Made by a program: the position numbers and the translations under genes. A stretch of 64,000 nt of DNA, taken from the NCBI GenBank assembly GCA_030374805.1, contig JARGSG010000053.1, forward strand, positions 248,001 to 312,000, written 5' to 3'. Below, piece after piece: positions 1 to 10,152 of this stretch (within the stretch, counting starts at the first letter, position 1; the number at the start of each line of letters is the position of its first letter). The DNA is from Gracilaria gracilis (lineage: Eukaryota > Rhodophyta > Florideophyceae > Gracilariales > Gracilariaceae). Under the pieces are notes generated by a model. That model searched no databases. It had not been told where the DNA came from and saw only the letters and a list, made by a program, of their open reading frames with translations.

Positions 1-1126
1 CAGCCTGGCTACGCCTTCACATACCGCTCCAAAACAGTTGCCAACAAGAAGTTCCTTCCACGGTCCATATTCTCTCACTTCGTTGGTATGCAGAGCGATA
101 ACACTCTTTTCCGAGTATATGTACCGGAGAAGAACTCTGTCGTGACATGCCGGAATTTGGACTTCAAGCCGATCAACTCCTCTCCTGTGCCAAACCTCAC
201 CACTCTCCTAGAAGAAATTACGAGACAACAGGAAACAGAGGAGAGGGAACCCACTGCACAACCTGGCACGGACTCGCCCGACCTGGAGGAACATCTGGTA
301 AAGGCTTTAACTACTATGACCCAGAACTTCCCACGGGTATGGGTGTCGAAAAAGACTTTGGATGATCCGTCAGTCCCTCACTCCTTCAAAGAAGCCTGCA
401 AGGACCTGGGATGGTGCGAGGCCATTGATCGTGAGATGAACGCACTCATCAAGCGAAATGCCTGGGAACTCATTCCTCGGGAGGCCGACATGAAGCCGGT
501 TCCTTACACTTGGGTTTTCAAGGAGAAGATGTTGGATGGAATTGGGAAGAAGTTCCTAAAGAAGGCACGCTGCTGTCTACGGGGTGATAAGGAGAAGCCT
601 TTCATAGACTTCGACCCGCTCCACACCTACGCCCCTGTCGCATGTCACGAAGCTTTGCGAACTCTGCTTGCCGTCTCTGCGGCAGAGAACCTAATAGTGG
701 AAGGAGCCGACATATCAAACGCGTATCTCCACGGCAAACTTGATGTGCCAATTATCATGGAACAACCGACGGACTCCTCCGGTCTTCAAGCCAGACCTGG
801 GTATGTCTGCAAACTCTTCAACTCCTTTTACGGGGCAGTACAAGCCGGTGTAATATGGGGCTCGCTGTTCTCGGACTCCTTACTATCATGGAAATTCGTG
901 ACCTCTGCTCTCGAGAGTTTTCATTTTCCGCGAAGAGGACCGATTCGTCCTCGTGACCGTCATCGTGGACGACTGCGCCTTTGCCTCCAACAGCGTGGAT
1001 CTTCTAACATACTTCAAAGAACGGCTGACCGCAACATTCGACGTAAAACTCTACGGAAAGCTGAAGTCGTTTATCGGTTGGAGCATCCAACGTTCCTTTC
1101 TTGGCATCAAGGTCAACCAATACGGC
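1..1126 (+). pseudogene. Ty1/copia pol fragment (integrase C-terminus to reverse transcriptase)
   Basis: The frame is open from base 1, so the element continues to the left. Bases 1-170 encode the post-integrase stretch typical of copia (SHFVGMQSDNTLFRVY, then a conserved DLDF-like block). Reverse transcriptase follows, with WVFKEKMLDG at about 510-540, CLRGDKE, a YAPVA box, and EGADISNAYLHGKLD as the first catalytic aspartate region. Near 900-917 the frame shifts by one base. The catalytic palm motif is read as VIVDDCAFASNS in the second frame at about 956-991, followed by a FIGWSIQ block. Similarity stops near 1126, so the rest of RT and all of RNase H are missing. This is a decayed fragment. 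The family call is confident; the exact position of the frameshift is not. Confidence 0.88.
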
Positions 1127-1319
1127 TATGCTTTGTTGTTTACTGTACTGTTCGTTGCATTTACGTTGAGGCACAGAGTTTGTTACACAAGATATGTTTA
1201 TTGTCACCACCACGCCCCTCATGGCTGAAAGACGCCTTGCAGGGAAGAGGCCGGTCTGTTTGGAGAGGACGCCTATAATTTATGATGAACAAATTTAATC
1301 GTTGGTTCTGGATCGATCT

Positions 1320-1340
1320 CTAGTGAAGGATCTTCACTAG
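1320..1340. repeat. Short perfect inverted repeat
   Basis: Nine-base arms CTAGTGAAG and CTTCACTAG surround a 3-base loop. It lies 40 bp upstream of the copia LTR, in the unassigned stretch 1127-1380 that replaced the 3' half of pol. No function can be assigned. Confidence 0.6.
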
Positions 1341-1380
1341 TGGTGTGTAGGACAATGAGTCGCTTCGCCTTGAGGGACGG

Positions 1381-1573
1381 TGTTAATACCGGAGCGCCTC
1401 ATGCAAGGCAGGAGCGCCACATGTGGCCACGTATGCGTGGCACGTGTGTACCGTGCTCCGTAGACTGCGCAGTAACGAATAAATTGCACTGCACTCGGCC
1501 GGCGGCGTCATCCCGCCGACGGAGGGGCAGCGAGCATTCCTGTCGTTCTGTTTGTCCTACCGCGCTCGCTACA
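1381..1573 (+). repeat. Probable copia LTR (193 bp)
   Basis: The stretch begins TGTTAATACC and ends GCTACA, giving the TG...CA ends of an LTR. The TGTTAA start is the same as in the complete copia element at 5.4-10.8 kb read in its own sense. A purine run (GAGGGACGG) precedes it, as expected of a polypurine tract, and an AATAAA hexamer lies near 1479. The sequence directly after the end, CTGGCGACTCGCC, begins one base later with TGG, like a primer-binding site. It could therefore be a 3' LTR of the pol fragment to the left or a 5' LTR of a lost copy. No second LTR is in the window. Confidence 0.5.
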
Positions 1574-1790
1574 CTGGCGACTCGCCAGGGAGGCGCGGGA
1601 AAGCCATATTTTCTTCATACATTTCGGTTTTGGGCAAACGGGAGACATCATGAACAGAATCAATTAGTTTCCATATAAAAAAATAACGAAAATGATTGTA
1701 GATACAGAAACCTTTTCCGAAACCACTACCAATAATTATGTTTATGAGCAAATAATCATGTAAACATTGCCTTTAGATTCTACGTAATAT

Positions 1791-2722
1791 TTAACTATAT
1801 TTGAAACAATGGCTTTCCGCTTCAATTGCCAATGCAACTATATTACCAACTGCATGAATGCATAAAGCATGGCGATGTAAAGCATGGCGAAATCTGTACT
1901 GCAAAACAAGGAATTGTTTCAGTGTGTTGTTCATCGTCTCCTGCCTTGCCCTCAATAATGAATGAAACGGCTTCTGAATCTCCGCAAGGGAACTGGGACG
2001 TACACAACGTTCGCCTATATACCCATCGTCTGTAATCACCTTCTCAGACTCTGGTAAGAAAGACTTGAGTGGCAAGGGGAATATTTTCAGATCTGGAAAT
2101 GATCCAGCAGGAAACGGACAGTAAATCCAAACTAGTTTTTCACTGCGGACAGGGACACCAACTTCATAGCTTAATGCGGCTCCTTTGAAATTGTTAAAAC
2201 CCCATTTCGATGAAAAAGGCGTTGGCTCCTGTATACGACAGTCCGTTCCATCAATCGAAATCCTACAACCCAGAAAAGGTCTATCTGCGAATCGGTGTAC
2301 CAACTTGACCTAGAACAAACTTTTAGTACTCAAAAAGCGTTGGGTGAAATAATGGGATAACTTACAATCTGTAGACCAGAGACTAGGTTGACTAAAATCC
2401 ACACCCATTTCCTAAAAGTTTTTTCATCGGTGTGGCACACTGTACTATTAACATGCTCCGAGCAATAATGCCGCAGGAAAAGCATAGCCCAAAGTAAATG
2501 TTTCGATGTTGCTCCAGGAGGTAGAAGTGGCAACAGTCGATTCCAAACGAGTGAACATAGATGGTGACTGATACCAAACAAAGAATGCAATCGAGTTTCT
2601 TGCGAAAAAACACGTCTACGTTTGGTATTTTTAAAAATTACGATGCTTGCAGCCAGGAAGGTTGCTGGGCGAGCTTTGCCAACCATTCTGAGTTGAATGC
2701 GAGATGAGCGACACGGCTCCAT
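1791..2722 (-). CDS. DDE transposase of copy A (Harbinger/IS5-like), one intron
   Basis: Exon 1 is 2722-2366 (119 codons) and exon 2 is 2309-1791 (173 codons including the stop). The 56-bp GT-AG intron between them is in phase zero, giving 291 residues without a stop. The N-terminal exon carries the helical region of this family (LFGISHHLCSLVW, then KTFRKWVW). Exon 2 has the catalytic signature: SIDGTDCRIQEP (first Asp), VITDDGYIGE (second Asp) and RARQETMNNTLKQF, where E fits the third acidic position. It would catalyse cut-and-paste transposition in the nucleus. Copy B at 48.1-49.2 kb conserves all three motifs, including the KTFRKW block. The start Met is the first in frame after the upstream stop, but an upstream exon cannot be excluded. 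No internal damage is visible. Confidence 0.8.
2310..2365 (-). other. Intron of the copy A transposase (56 bp)
   Basis: On the minus strand the intron begins GTAAGT and ends TTCTAG. Splicing joins LQI to VKLVHR without disturbing the frame. It interrupts the coding region between the N-terminal helical part and the DDE domain. Confidence 0.8.
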
Positions 2723-3893
2723 CGATGGTGACTATTCTCATAGAGCTCTTTAAGTACGCTTCAGAAGCTCGACATTGAGCTCGGAAGGTCTTCTCTTGCA
2801 AATTGTATCCCAAACTGTTGTCTGAAAGAACGGTACATGTATACAGGATATTTTTCGCTCTCGAATTTGAAAAGAATTTGGGTTCTCGAGAGATACGAGG
2901 TCTTATCTAAGGTGTGGAATTTGGCTCCACCCTTTTTTAGTCTCACACACTGACATGAAACTTACTAGACTTCCAAAGTGCCTCGTTATGACCTCTAATC
3001 CAACTTCATCCTGCTCTTTTTCTTTGAAATATAGTCTATGATATGTGTTCAGTTTGTAATTTCTGAAGCCAGTTATAAAATTGGTTTCAAGAATTGAACG
3101 GCGAGGAGGAACACTTTTCTTGCGTTTCACTACACTGAACAACTTGCTCGTAGAATAGTTTTTATTTGATTAGATTCAGAAAAGGTTGATTCAATATAAA
3201 TATGAGGGAAAGAAATCTTGGATATTCGGTCATATGAGCATATGTTTCTAATTATAAAATCCATTTCTCTCCCTACAGTGCCACGAATCTACAACACGTA
3301 GACGTTTATCAATCTCTCAGTGCTCTTATCTATAAATTGAAACATATAAAATCTGTACAATTTTATATAACTTTAATGAAGACAAATAGTTCTAGTAACT
3401 ATATTATTGTTAATCCCACTCTATCTTTGTTGTATGATATTTATTCACATGATATTGGATATATGTACATGGCCTGCCATTTAAGGGGAAGATGTGCCAT
3501 TCGTCAGTTAGAGGAAATGCCTTTTGGCGCGAAAGAGATAAATAATGCCTTGAACAGAAACGGACAGTTCAGGATTTCTCTCTCTGGTCCACACCAATGT
3601 AATGAAAGTGGTAGAATCTGCTTGATACCGAAAACGCAATGGATATATGAAGAACGGCATTAGTCTTCTTTGAATCTGTTGGGCAAACAGATCGAAGAAC
3701 AGAGCCTTCTATGAAAGAGTTTGTCCTATGTACGCATTACGAAACGAATACATGAACTGAATGACAACTGCAACGATGTTGTCTCTTTTCCAATACTCAA
3801 CAACATTCAGCTTTTCGTTCGAGATGGCACCTGAAACTAAGCGCCCACGATTAACTAACTAACAATTCAGAAGCTGTCACAAAGCTGCGAACA
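2723..3893. other. Central region between the divergent transposon genes
   Basis: AT-rich sequence with no recognisable gene. Short open frames exist on both strands, for example one on the plus strand at 3337-3663, but none resembles a known family or recurs in copy B. The divergent promoters of the transposase and the second gene must lie here. I see no clear TATA pair. Confidence 0.5.
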
Positions 3894-4699
3894 ATGTTCA
3901 CTACGGGCCAAATTTCAGGTGGTGAACCTGCGGCAGACGTCTACCGCATAGATCCAGTACTCAGTGCGTACAGTTTGACTTCTTTTCGAAACCGATACTC
4001 GAGAGGGAAATCGGAACTCGGGCAGCAAAAAGGTACGAATCCGGTTTTATTATCTATTTGGTTTATATGTACTAATCCTATATAGATCACGTTTCTTATC
4101 CACTGAAAACGAAATGCACAGCGGGGTTTTCAGAGCCTCAGGCTCCGAACATAATCGAGGTTTAGGACTCGTCATCTGAAGAGGATCAAGTTGTCGAGTG
4201 TGAAGAGAAACGTAATATACAACTCAAAGAATATTATCCTTTGGTCTTAACTTCCGTGTGGGAAGATGTGGAAAGGACGACAAAATATGTTAGTCTTGCG
4301 ATCGCTCTCTTTGGTGGTGTGAAAGCGAATATGCTAAGCAGTCATATTATTGAAAACGGCAAAGTCATTGAATTTGAATTAAGCATCGAGTGGCCCGACC
4401 CAATGACAAATGTGAAACTTTCACATAAAACTTGGATTACGGGTCAATTTGATCCTATGAAGGAATATCATCCAAAAGATACTAGGATTTTAACGCTGCC
4501 TAAAGCGTTTGCGCAAGACTGCAGTCGAGAAGGTTATTTCTAGCTGCCGAATTCAACTTCTTTTTCAGGTAGAGACATATACACGACGCAGCAGGTTCTG
4601 GACTTTGTGGATGGAACAAGCACTTTCTATAATGACTTGAAAGCTCCGGATGAAAAATATGCACGTCGAGGTCCTATTGCTTCAATATCAGTTAATTAG
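3894..4699 (+). pseudogene. Second (accessory) gene of the DNA transposon, copy A
   Basis: The proposed exons are 3894-4032, 4086-4532 and 4569-4699, with GT-AG introns of 53 and 36 bp; the second intron is tentative because it is so short. The product would be about 238 residues. The middle exon has a single in-frame TAG at 4163-4165. Just before and after this stop lies NIIEV followed by DSSSEED, a hydrophobic-then-acidic stretch resembling a SUMO-interacting motif (inference only). The conserved core, with a TTKY start, a hydrophobic strand, IEWPDPM and LSHKTW, matches copy B (TTKR, AKWPNPL, then MHAKW) over about 100 residues. No known family is recognised. Its fixed position opposite the transposase suggests a transposition partner such as a DNA-binding or targeting protein. 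Confidence 0.55.
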
Positions 4700-5397
4700 T
4701 GAAGCATATGATCTGATTCACCCTGGTTGTAATCATTAAGTGTGTTGATGGAAACATTAAATACAAATAGCTCTACAATCAAAATAGGAGCACTGGAAGT
4801 TCCCAACATATATACAAACTATTGCTTTTATAATCTCCTACAGTTCCATACTCTCTCTGTTGCAAGTTACTTTATTAGGAAATGCTCGGCTTTCCCGCTT
4901 TTCTCAGTGGCGAGACGTTTGGTTAAATAATCAGAGCTTTGCGAAGCAAGCTTCTCAAACTAAAAAACCGTGAAGCTCCAGCGCATTAAAGATGTTATTT
5001 TAGAAATTTGATGGCCAGAATAAATGGTATTTGTAAAGTACAGAGGTTTCAAACATTTAAAAAAGCCAAGGTATTTGCATGTAAATATACTGGTATTCAA
5101 TTAAAATGGTTAAACGGTTCTTTAACATACGACTTGAACGTATACAAATCCTGAAAAGTATAGTTTGTTAGTTTCTGACTGCTTTTTACGAGGATTCGGC
5201 TAAAATAGAAGTACCGTCAGTAAGTGAAAGTCTGAAAAAAGAGGGGCATTGTTTTCATGGAAAACCCTGGTGCTGGACTACTTGCTTTTAATCATTTTGT
5301 ACGCATTTGTTAGAAAACTGAGAATATATAAAGCAGGTCTCATAGACACTGAACACACAAAATAGAATTTTGTTTCCAAACAAGATGTGAAGTATGT
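4700..5397. other. AT-rich spacer, no gene seen
   Basis: The stretch separates the DNA transposon genes from the copia element. It probably includes the right end of the transposon, but I could not find an inverted repeat. Nothing coding is recognisable. Confidence 0.6.
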
Positions 5398-5402
5398 ACT
5401 GT

Positions 5403-5652
5403 TTTAGCATGAGCTTCGCTAATAGAGTCGAAGTTCATCTTGCGCAGTTATGGAGGGACGGCTCACAAGCAACACAAATCGGCACAGAGGTCTGCCCGGA
5501 GCTTTCCGATTGAGATTCTGGGCTAATGAGGGTGCCTTTAAATAAGGATACTACGCGACTCTTGGACTAGCTGTGACGTACTTTTACTTCTTATCAAGTA
5601 AAGATTGTTCACGTCAACTAGCAAATGTGTACGTGTCTGTACTCCATTAACA
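5403..5652 (-). repeat. 3' LTR of the copia element (250 bp)
   Basis: In the sense of the element it begins TGTTAATGGAG and ends GCTAAA. It matches the right LTR over its whole length apart from scattered changes and the MITE. Its outer edge abuts the ACTGT duplication. Confidence 0.85.
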
Positions 5653-5665
5653 ACCCCCCCGGTCG
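5653..5665 (-). other. Polypurine tract of the copia element
   Basis: On the minus strand CGACC is followed by seven G and then T, directly upstream of the 3' LTR start. This is the expected plus-strand primer position. Confidence 0.75.
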
Positions 5666-5712
5666 CGTTAGTCTCCTAACAATAAATAGACGTCATCGAC
5701 TTTCTGCCATGT

Positions 5713-6366
5713 TTAATGGTCGTGACAAATACTTTTAGCAACATCGACACTCCAATATCCCTTTCCGAACATTCGGTTCATAATCGCGGAGTGCTTGATG
5801 CTTTGCTTTGTTAAAGCGTCCACGATGTTGATGGTGCCGGGAATCCAAGTGATCTTGTCTAGTACCCCAGATTCAAACGCCTGGGAGATCATGGTCACTG
5901 TCTTCCTTAGTAGGAAGCCACGACACTCGTGCAGAGTTGTAATAGTGTCAAAGAAGGCTTTCGAGTCCACTAGAATGTGATGTTTCGAGTCCACTTGAGG
6001 AAAGATCGACCGTATCGTGTCCATCCTGTCAAATTCACGACTCTCTGCTTCCGAACATGCCAGTATTTCAGCTCCGAATGAAGAATAGGTTACCCTTCGT
6101 TGTTTCGTACTCGACCAATATATTGGATGGAATATGGACTCTTCCTCATACGCTGTAGTATACGTCATCCCACATATGATTCCGCTCTGTCCGTATGAAG
6201 TATCACTAGTTGCGTGAGATGCATCCGATAGACTGACCAGCGTTGCCGAAGTCACTCCCATGGTTCGAACGTACTTGATCGTCTGATCTGGATCGCATAC
6301 CTCTTGGAGCATCGCATTTGCGTCTACAATGTGCTTAAGCCTTAGATTCCCCAGTTCTTGTTGCAT
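5713..6366 (-). pseudogene. Copia RNase H domain
   Basis: The segment of 217 codons contains SLSDASHATSDTSYGQSG (first acidic strand), YWSSTKQRRVTYSSFGAEIL (the KS...S...AE block of copia RNase H), ILVDSKAFFDTI and the terminal IVDALTKQ signature. It would degrade RNA in RNA-DNA hybrids during reverse transcription. It ends 60 bp before the 3' LTR, as expected. It lacks a start of its own because it is the C-terminus of the polyprotein, separated from RT by stops and a frame change in 6367-6816. Confidence 0.85.
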
Positions 6367-6816
6367 CCTGGATGTAACGGGTGACGCTTAAGGTCGCGCA
6401 GCAAAGCCTAAGTACATGAGGGTACCCGCGAGCGAGCGGTAGCTGCTTATCTCACTGTTTCTGGCCTTCGCTTCTCGCTCTCTTTTTCGCGCGCGTGTGA
6501 GCTCTATGAAATGAAGACGTTCCATGTAATCCATCATCGAAAGGATAACACTTCCTTCCTCGTCTCGCAGGATGTTGCAACCGGCGAATGTCAGTTTGTT
6601 CCCGAACCGTACTTTTCGTATGTTAAATTCTGCTCAGAACCAATCCATGAATTCTTTTGTGTCCGATTCGCCACCGGCAACAACTAGGTCATCTACGAGC
6701 TTCGCGGTAATAAGTACGATGTTTCCGACTTCGTTTCGCCTCAGGATCAGTTGATTAACGCCGTATACTCTCTCGAGTAACTCGGCATCCAGCATCAAGG
6801 ATTCTATGCGCTTTGC
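6367..6816 (-). pseudogene. Copia reverse transcriptase, C-terminal part, with stops
   Basis: In one minus-strand frame the motif TAKLVDDLVVAGGESDTKEF appears near 6650-6720. It corresponds to the YVDD palm motif of copia RT, with the tyrosine position occupied by leucine. The next block (EFNIRKVRFGNKLTFAGCNI) is the usual thumb region. In-frame stops interrupt it, and it is not in frame with the flanking RT segment. It links the RT at 6817-7323 to the RNase H. Confidence 0.7.
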
Positions 6817-7323
6817 CTACTCCCTTCCCGCTTCCATGATTCCATACGAGAGCTTCGTCAGGTTCCATAAGACGTCACGCTTCGTTTTGAATTCGGGAGC
6901 CGGCCTGACGTATATCTCCCGTTTGATCGGTCCACTCTGCAGGAATGCGCCCTTAATATCAGGGACTCCGAATGTAAAGCCGAGGCATAGGGCGATGCTT
7001 ATCGGAAGCCTGACTAGGACCATATCAGAGTTGGAGCAGTCCTTTCGGATTGCGCTGTTTTCGTCATCCCTATTGCTGTGTGTCACAATGCGAGCTTTTA
7101 ACTTCTTGACCCCATCTTCTTGCTTTACCTTGTACACTGTGTGCGAGAAGATGACGTTAATCCTGCGACGCAGAGTTGCTTCGTCTATTTTCTCGTAGGC
7201 TTCCACACAGTTATCGTCGTGCTCTCTTATCACGGTCTTTCGAAGGATCCAGGACGGGGCGAACTGCACATCTCGAGCTGATACCTGTCTAGAGCCAATG
7301 ACTCTCTGCATATTCTCCAGCAC
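6817..7323 (-). pseudogene. Copia reverse transcriptase, N-terminal part
   Basis: The segment shows the fingers and palm of copia RT: KKLKARIVTHSNRDD, LPISIALCLGF, VPDIKGAFLQSGPIKREIYV (first catalytic Asp region) and the DVLWNLTKLSYGIMEAGRE loop. It overlaps the end of the integrase frame by about 35 bp in a different frame, so the original polyprotein has been shifted here. Confidence 0.82.
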
Positions 7324-8632
7324 TTTCTGTTCTACAGACGTCAGGTCTTGAGTTACGTTCGAGATGAACGTTCATCTCCGGCTCCGCGATCAATTCGTCA
7401 GTGTAGCTCCCCATGTCTTTGAACACACGTTCCCTTTCCGGGTCGTTCGTTGCCAATAGAGAAGCAGAAGCTTGTAAGAACTGCTTCCCCTCACTCTCCG
7501 ATTCGGGAGTTAGCGTGAGGTGTATGTAGTCTTCCATTAGGCCTTCACGAGGTTCTCGAGCGAAGTCCGAGTTAGGGCGCAACCTGATGTCCTCGTATGC
7601 GATCCTTGATATAGGACCTCTCGGCGTCCTTCTTATCTCGACGAGGTGTCTGTGCGGCTTCACCACGGTCGCGCTACGCCACTCGTCTGGGACGTTATTA
7701 GCTGTAGTCCTGAAGAAGAAGAGGACCTCATCTCCGGGTTTCATAGAAGACTCGGAGAGGTTCGAATGGTCACGGGCCTTCATTGCTCGTTGTAAGGCTC
7801 TGGTGGCTGAATGTTCGACGTACGCTTTCAGCAGGTCTTCAGACACGAGGAGCCTTGGTGCGCCAAGGATGGAAGGGGCGTAACCCTCTGCTAGCTCGAA
7901 AGAGCTCAAGACCTTATACCCACTAAAACAATTCGATAGAAAAGTAGCTCGTGACAGCAACGTCTTGTCGCTGCCTAGCTTATTCTCTTTCTGGAGGCGT
8001 TCGAGGATGCTTTTCATCACACCATTCTTTCTTTCCACGATGCCCGTCTTGTTGAGTCGCCTAACGCGTCGCCCCTTGAAGTTGATATTGCGTCCTGATA
8101 GAAACCTTCTTGTTTCTCGACAATTGCACTCGTCATCTGCTGACAGGGCGGGGGGAGCTCCGTGCCTGTTAAGCCCTTCGGTTTCAATTAAGTCTATGGC
8201 GGTGCGAGCTTCCCTATTGCCTGTCATTGCAGTCTCCGAATACCCAGTGCCACAATCCATAATGTGGGGGACCAAGTATTTGGTATCACGTATATAACAG
8301 AACTTGTAATCCATCTGTATCTCTATATTAAACGCTTGGTTGTCGTGTGATATGGAGATCTTCTTGGATGGTAAAGTCAATCCAGATTCCGCACACACCA
8401 GATAATTTGCGGATACGCGATGTGCCTCACGCCTCACCTCCTCAGAGCATAGCCCTGCTCTCTCATATAGTTCGATGATTTCGTCCGGGTGTCCGTGTGT
8501 AAGTCGGTGTAGTCGCTTCACGAGTGTGCTAGGTCTCGCGTTCTTCGCCCCTACTGAAAGGAGACTTGGCATAGATGGCGTTCTCAGGACGTGAGCTCTC
8601 GCATCATATATGGTCTTGGACCTGATATACAC
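7289..8632 (-). pseudogene. Copia integrase
   Basis: The frame is 447 codons long. The N-terminal zinc-binding region has LHRLTHGHPDE, followed by paired cysteines. The catalytic core shows EIQMDYKFCY (first Asp), ALSADDECN (second Asp) and GIVERKNGVMK (the conserved Glu of copia GIVERxN). A basic C-terminal region of SH3-like character follows (KPGDEVLFF, then EWRSATVV). It would insert the cDNA copy into chromosomal DNA. The frame itself is long and clean, but it is separated from gag and RT by frame changes. Confidence 0.85.
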
Positions 8633-8724
8633 TTCAAAAACTGGTGCTTCACTGTCCGTAGGACGTTTGATCGTAATCGTGCCCGGCTTATTCGTGAAGT
8701 CCGTTACGCTTTACTTCTTCACAT

Positions 8725-8997
8725 CTAGCACGATCGTGAGGGTAAGTCGCCGTCGAAGAGGTCGAAATTCAATTCGCTGAGGCGATTATTCGCGTCCTGT
8801 ATAGAGAGTGTCCACGAACATATAACCTTCTTCGAATTGGTGCATTTATGCCCCCAACCTCGTCGATATATCGATCTTGGTTCGTAGGGTTCGAACTGGA
8901 TACCTAATGCTTCGCAAACGAGCATAGCTGAAGAGATTCCCCCGGAGGATATTGGGCTACCCTCATGCAAAATGGGATTCGGATCGGTATTGGGCAT
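8725..8997 (-). pseudogene. Copia protease region (uncertain)
   Basis: Ninety codons lie between the gag tail and the integrase, where copia elements encode the aspartic protease. PISSGGISSAML followed by CEALGI may be the active-site loop, but the expected Asp-Ser/Thr-Gly is not present, so either the enzyme is mutated or the alignment is wrong. It overlaps the preceding gag frame by 35 bp. Confidence 0.4.
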
Positions 8998-9490
8998 ACC
9001 GGAATCCCTTATTGAAAAAACTCCTTCTTTTTGTCCTTCGGTGTTTTCTCATGACGTCCGTGTTTGAACTGCGTATAGCCGCGTTTCTTGTTCTCCGGAG
9101 CGTCTTCGCGTACGCCTCCTTCTTCTTCTCAACATCTCCGGCCTGTTTAGTGTCATTTGCTCCGTTGGGGAACTTACTGGTTTCGAACTTGCGCTTGCGG
9201 TTCTTACGATTATACTTATTGGAGTTCAGGTAGGCCTTCGATGAGGTTTCTGCTGCCTGGTCGTCATGTCGGATCTTGTCAAGGTCCTTTTCCTCCAATC
9301 CAACTTCCTCCAGAGCGCAGATTGCATCCTGGAGACCGATCCAGGCACATGCGTTTTCTGAATCGTACACTTTTTCGTGCTGGACGATAGCAGCGTCGAT
9401 AGCGGTGACCGAAAGAGAGAGGGCGACTTTGTTAGCGTCGTTCACCGGCCCATCTTTCGCCACAGTCATGATGTCTCTCATAGTAGACAT
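8963..9490 (-). pseudogene. Copia gag, C-terminal basic segment
   Basis: The frame of 175 codons is strongly basic at its end (KYNRKNRKRKF, KHRRTKRRSFFNKG) and continues the gag similarity after a frame change near 9480. The basic tail fits nucleic-acid binding by the nucleocapsid. No CCHC knuckle is visible. Confidence 0.6.
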
Positions 9491-10152
9491 CCTTTCCGTC
9501 GCCAGTGAGACGATAGAGGTGTTCTTCTCGCTCCTGCTTTTGCAGAGACTATGAGGTTCGATATAATGCTAGTGAATGTTTTGGTGGACAGTCTGGCGTT
9601 GAACAGTAGAAATAAAGCGAAGTTTTGACTGTCACTTGAATCCTGTTCACCTTTTGTGAGATTTAGGTACGACAAAGCGGGTCTGACGAAGCATTCGATG
9701 TATGCTGAGATAGATTCACCTGCCTTACGTTTGCAGCAAGTGACTTCTTTATACAGCCGGACAATATGACGCAACCTATCCACTGTAGAATCCTTAGCCA
9801 CGAGATTGAAGATCTTCTTGATCACATCTATTTGATCCATGGAGTTGCTGCCGGCCGTCGGGGTCAATACCAGTTCTCTAGTTCTTACAGCTTTCTTTAC
9901 GAGTTCTTTTTTGGAGAACTCTAAAGAGCGGTAGAGCCGCATTCCCAGTGTGGCCGCAGCCCGTTTAGCTCGATTGTCACCACCATTGGCGCAGACTTGA
10001 AGGGTTTCAGCCCATTCATACACGGCCTCGCGCCATTTTAACTTGGCCGTATCCGGACGTATTCGAGGTGGCACTAATATTTTGCTTGGAGAGAGATCCT
10101 CTCCTGGGCCCATAACTTTGGCATGAGCTTCGCTCATAGAGTCTAAGTTCAT
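9478..10152 (-). CDS. Copia gag, starting inside the 5' LTR
   Basis: This is 224 codons, helical and charged, with the UBN2/gag-like stretch RLRHIVRLYKEV, a CCKRKAGESISAYIECF block and LSYLNLTKGEQ. The first ATG, at 10152, lies inside the 5' LTR. The reading frame then runs through the primer-binding site, where AAAGTTATGGGCCCA encodes KVMGP. A start within the LTR and overlap with the primer site recall yeast Ty1, whose gag also starts in the LTR. A later ATG at 10137 (SEAHAK) or the one inside the primer site are alternatives. The frame ends in a shift near 9480. Confidence 0.65.
   Translation of the reverse strand: MNLDSMSEAHAKVMGPGEDLSPSKILVPPRIRPDTAKLKWREAVYEWAETLQVCANGGDNRAKRAAATLGMRLYRSLEFSKKELVKKAVRTRELVLTPTAGSNSMDQIDVIKKIFNLVAKDSTVDRLRHIVRLYKEVTCCKRKAGESISAYIECFVRPALSYLNLTKGEQDSSDSQNFALFLLFNARLSTKTFTSIISNLIVSAKAGARRTPLSSHWRRKGCLL
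10103..10116 (-). promoter_or_regulatory. Primer-binding site complementary to the anticodon half of initiator tRNA-Met
   Basis: On the minus strand GTTATGGGCCCAGG follows directly after the 5' LTR. GGGCCCATAAC is the anticodon stem-loop of eukaryotic initiator tRNA-Met, so the primer would be a tRNA cut in the anticodon loop, as established for Drosophila copia, rather than the tRNA 3' end. Confidence 0.8.

Larger units (their letters stand above)
1791..4699. mobile_element. Two-gene Harbinger/IS5-like DNA transposon, copy A
   Basis: A DDE transposase on the minus strand (1791-2722) and a second gene on the plus strand (3894-4699) diverge from a shared central region. The same pair, in mirror orientation, occurs at about 34.6-49.2 kb (copy B). 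That repetition shows the two genes belong to one element rather than being chance neighbours. Two-gene organisation is usual for Harbinger/ISL2EU-type transposons, whose second gene is normally a Myb-like or nuclease protein. The second gene here has no such signature that I can see. I could not find the terminal inverted repeats, so the limits given are only the coding limits. Confidence 0.65.
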
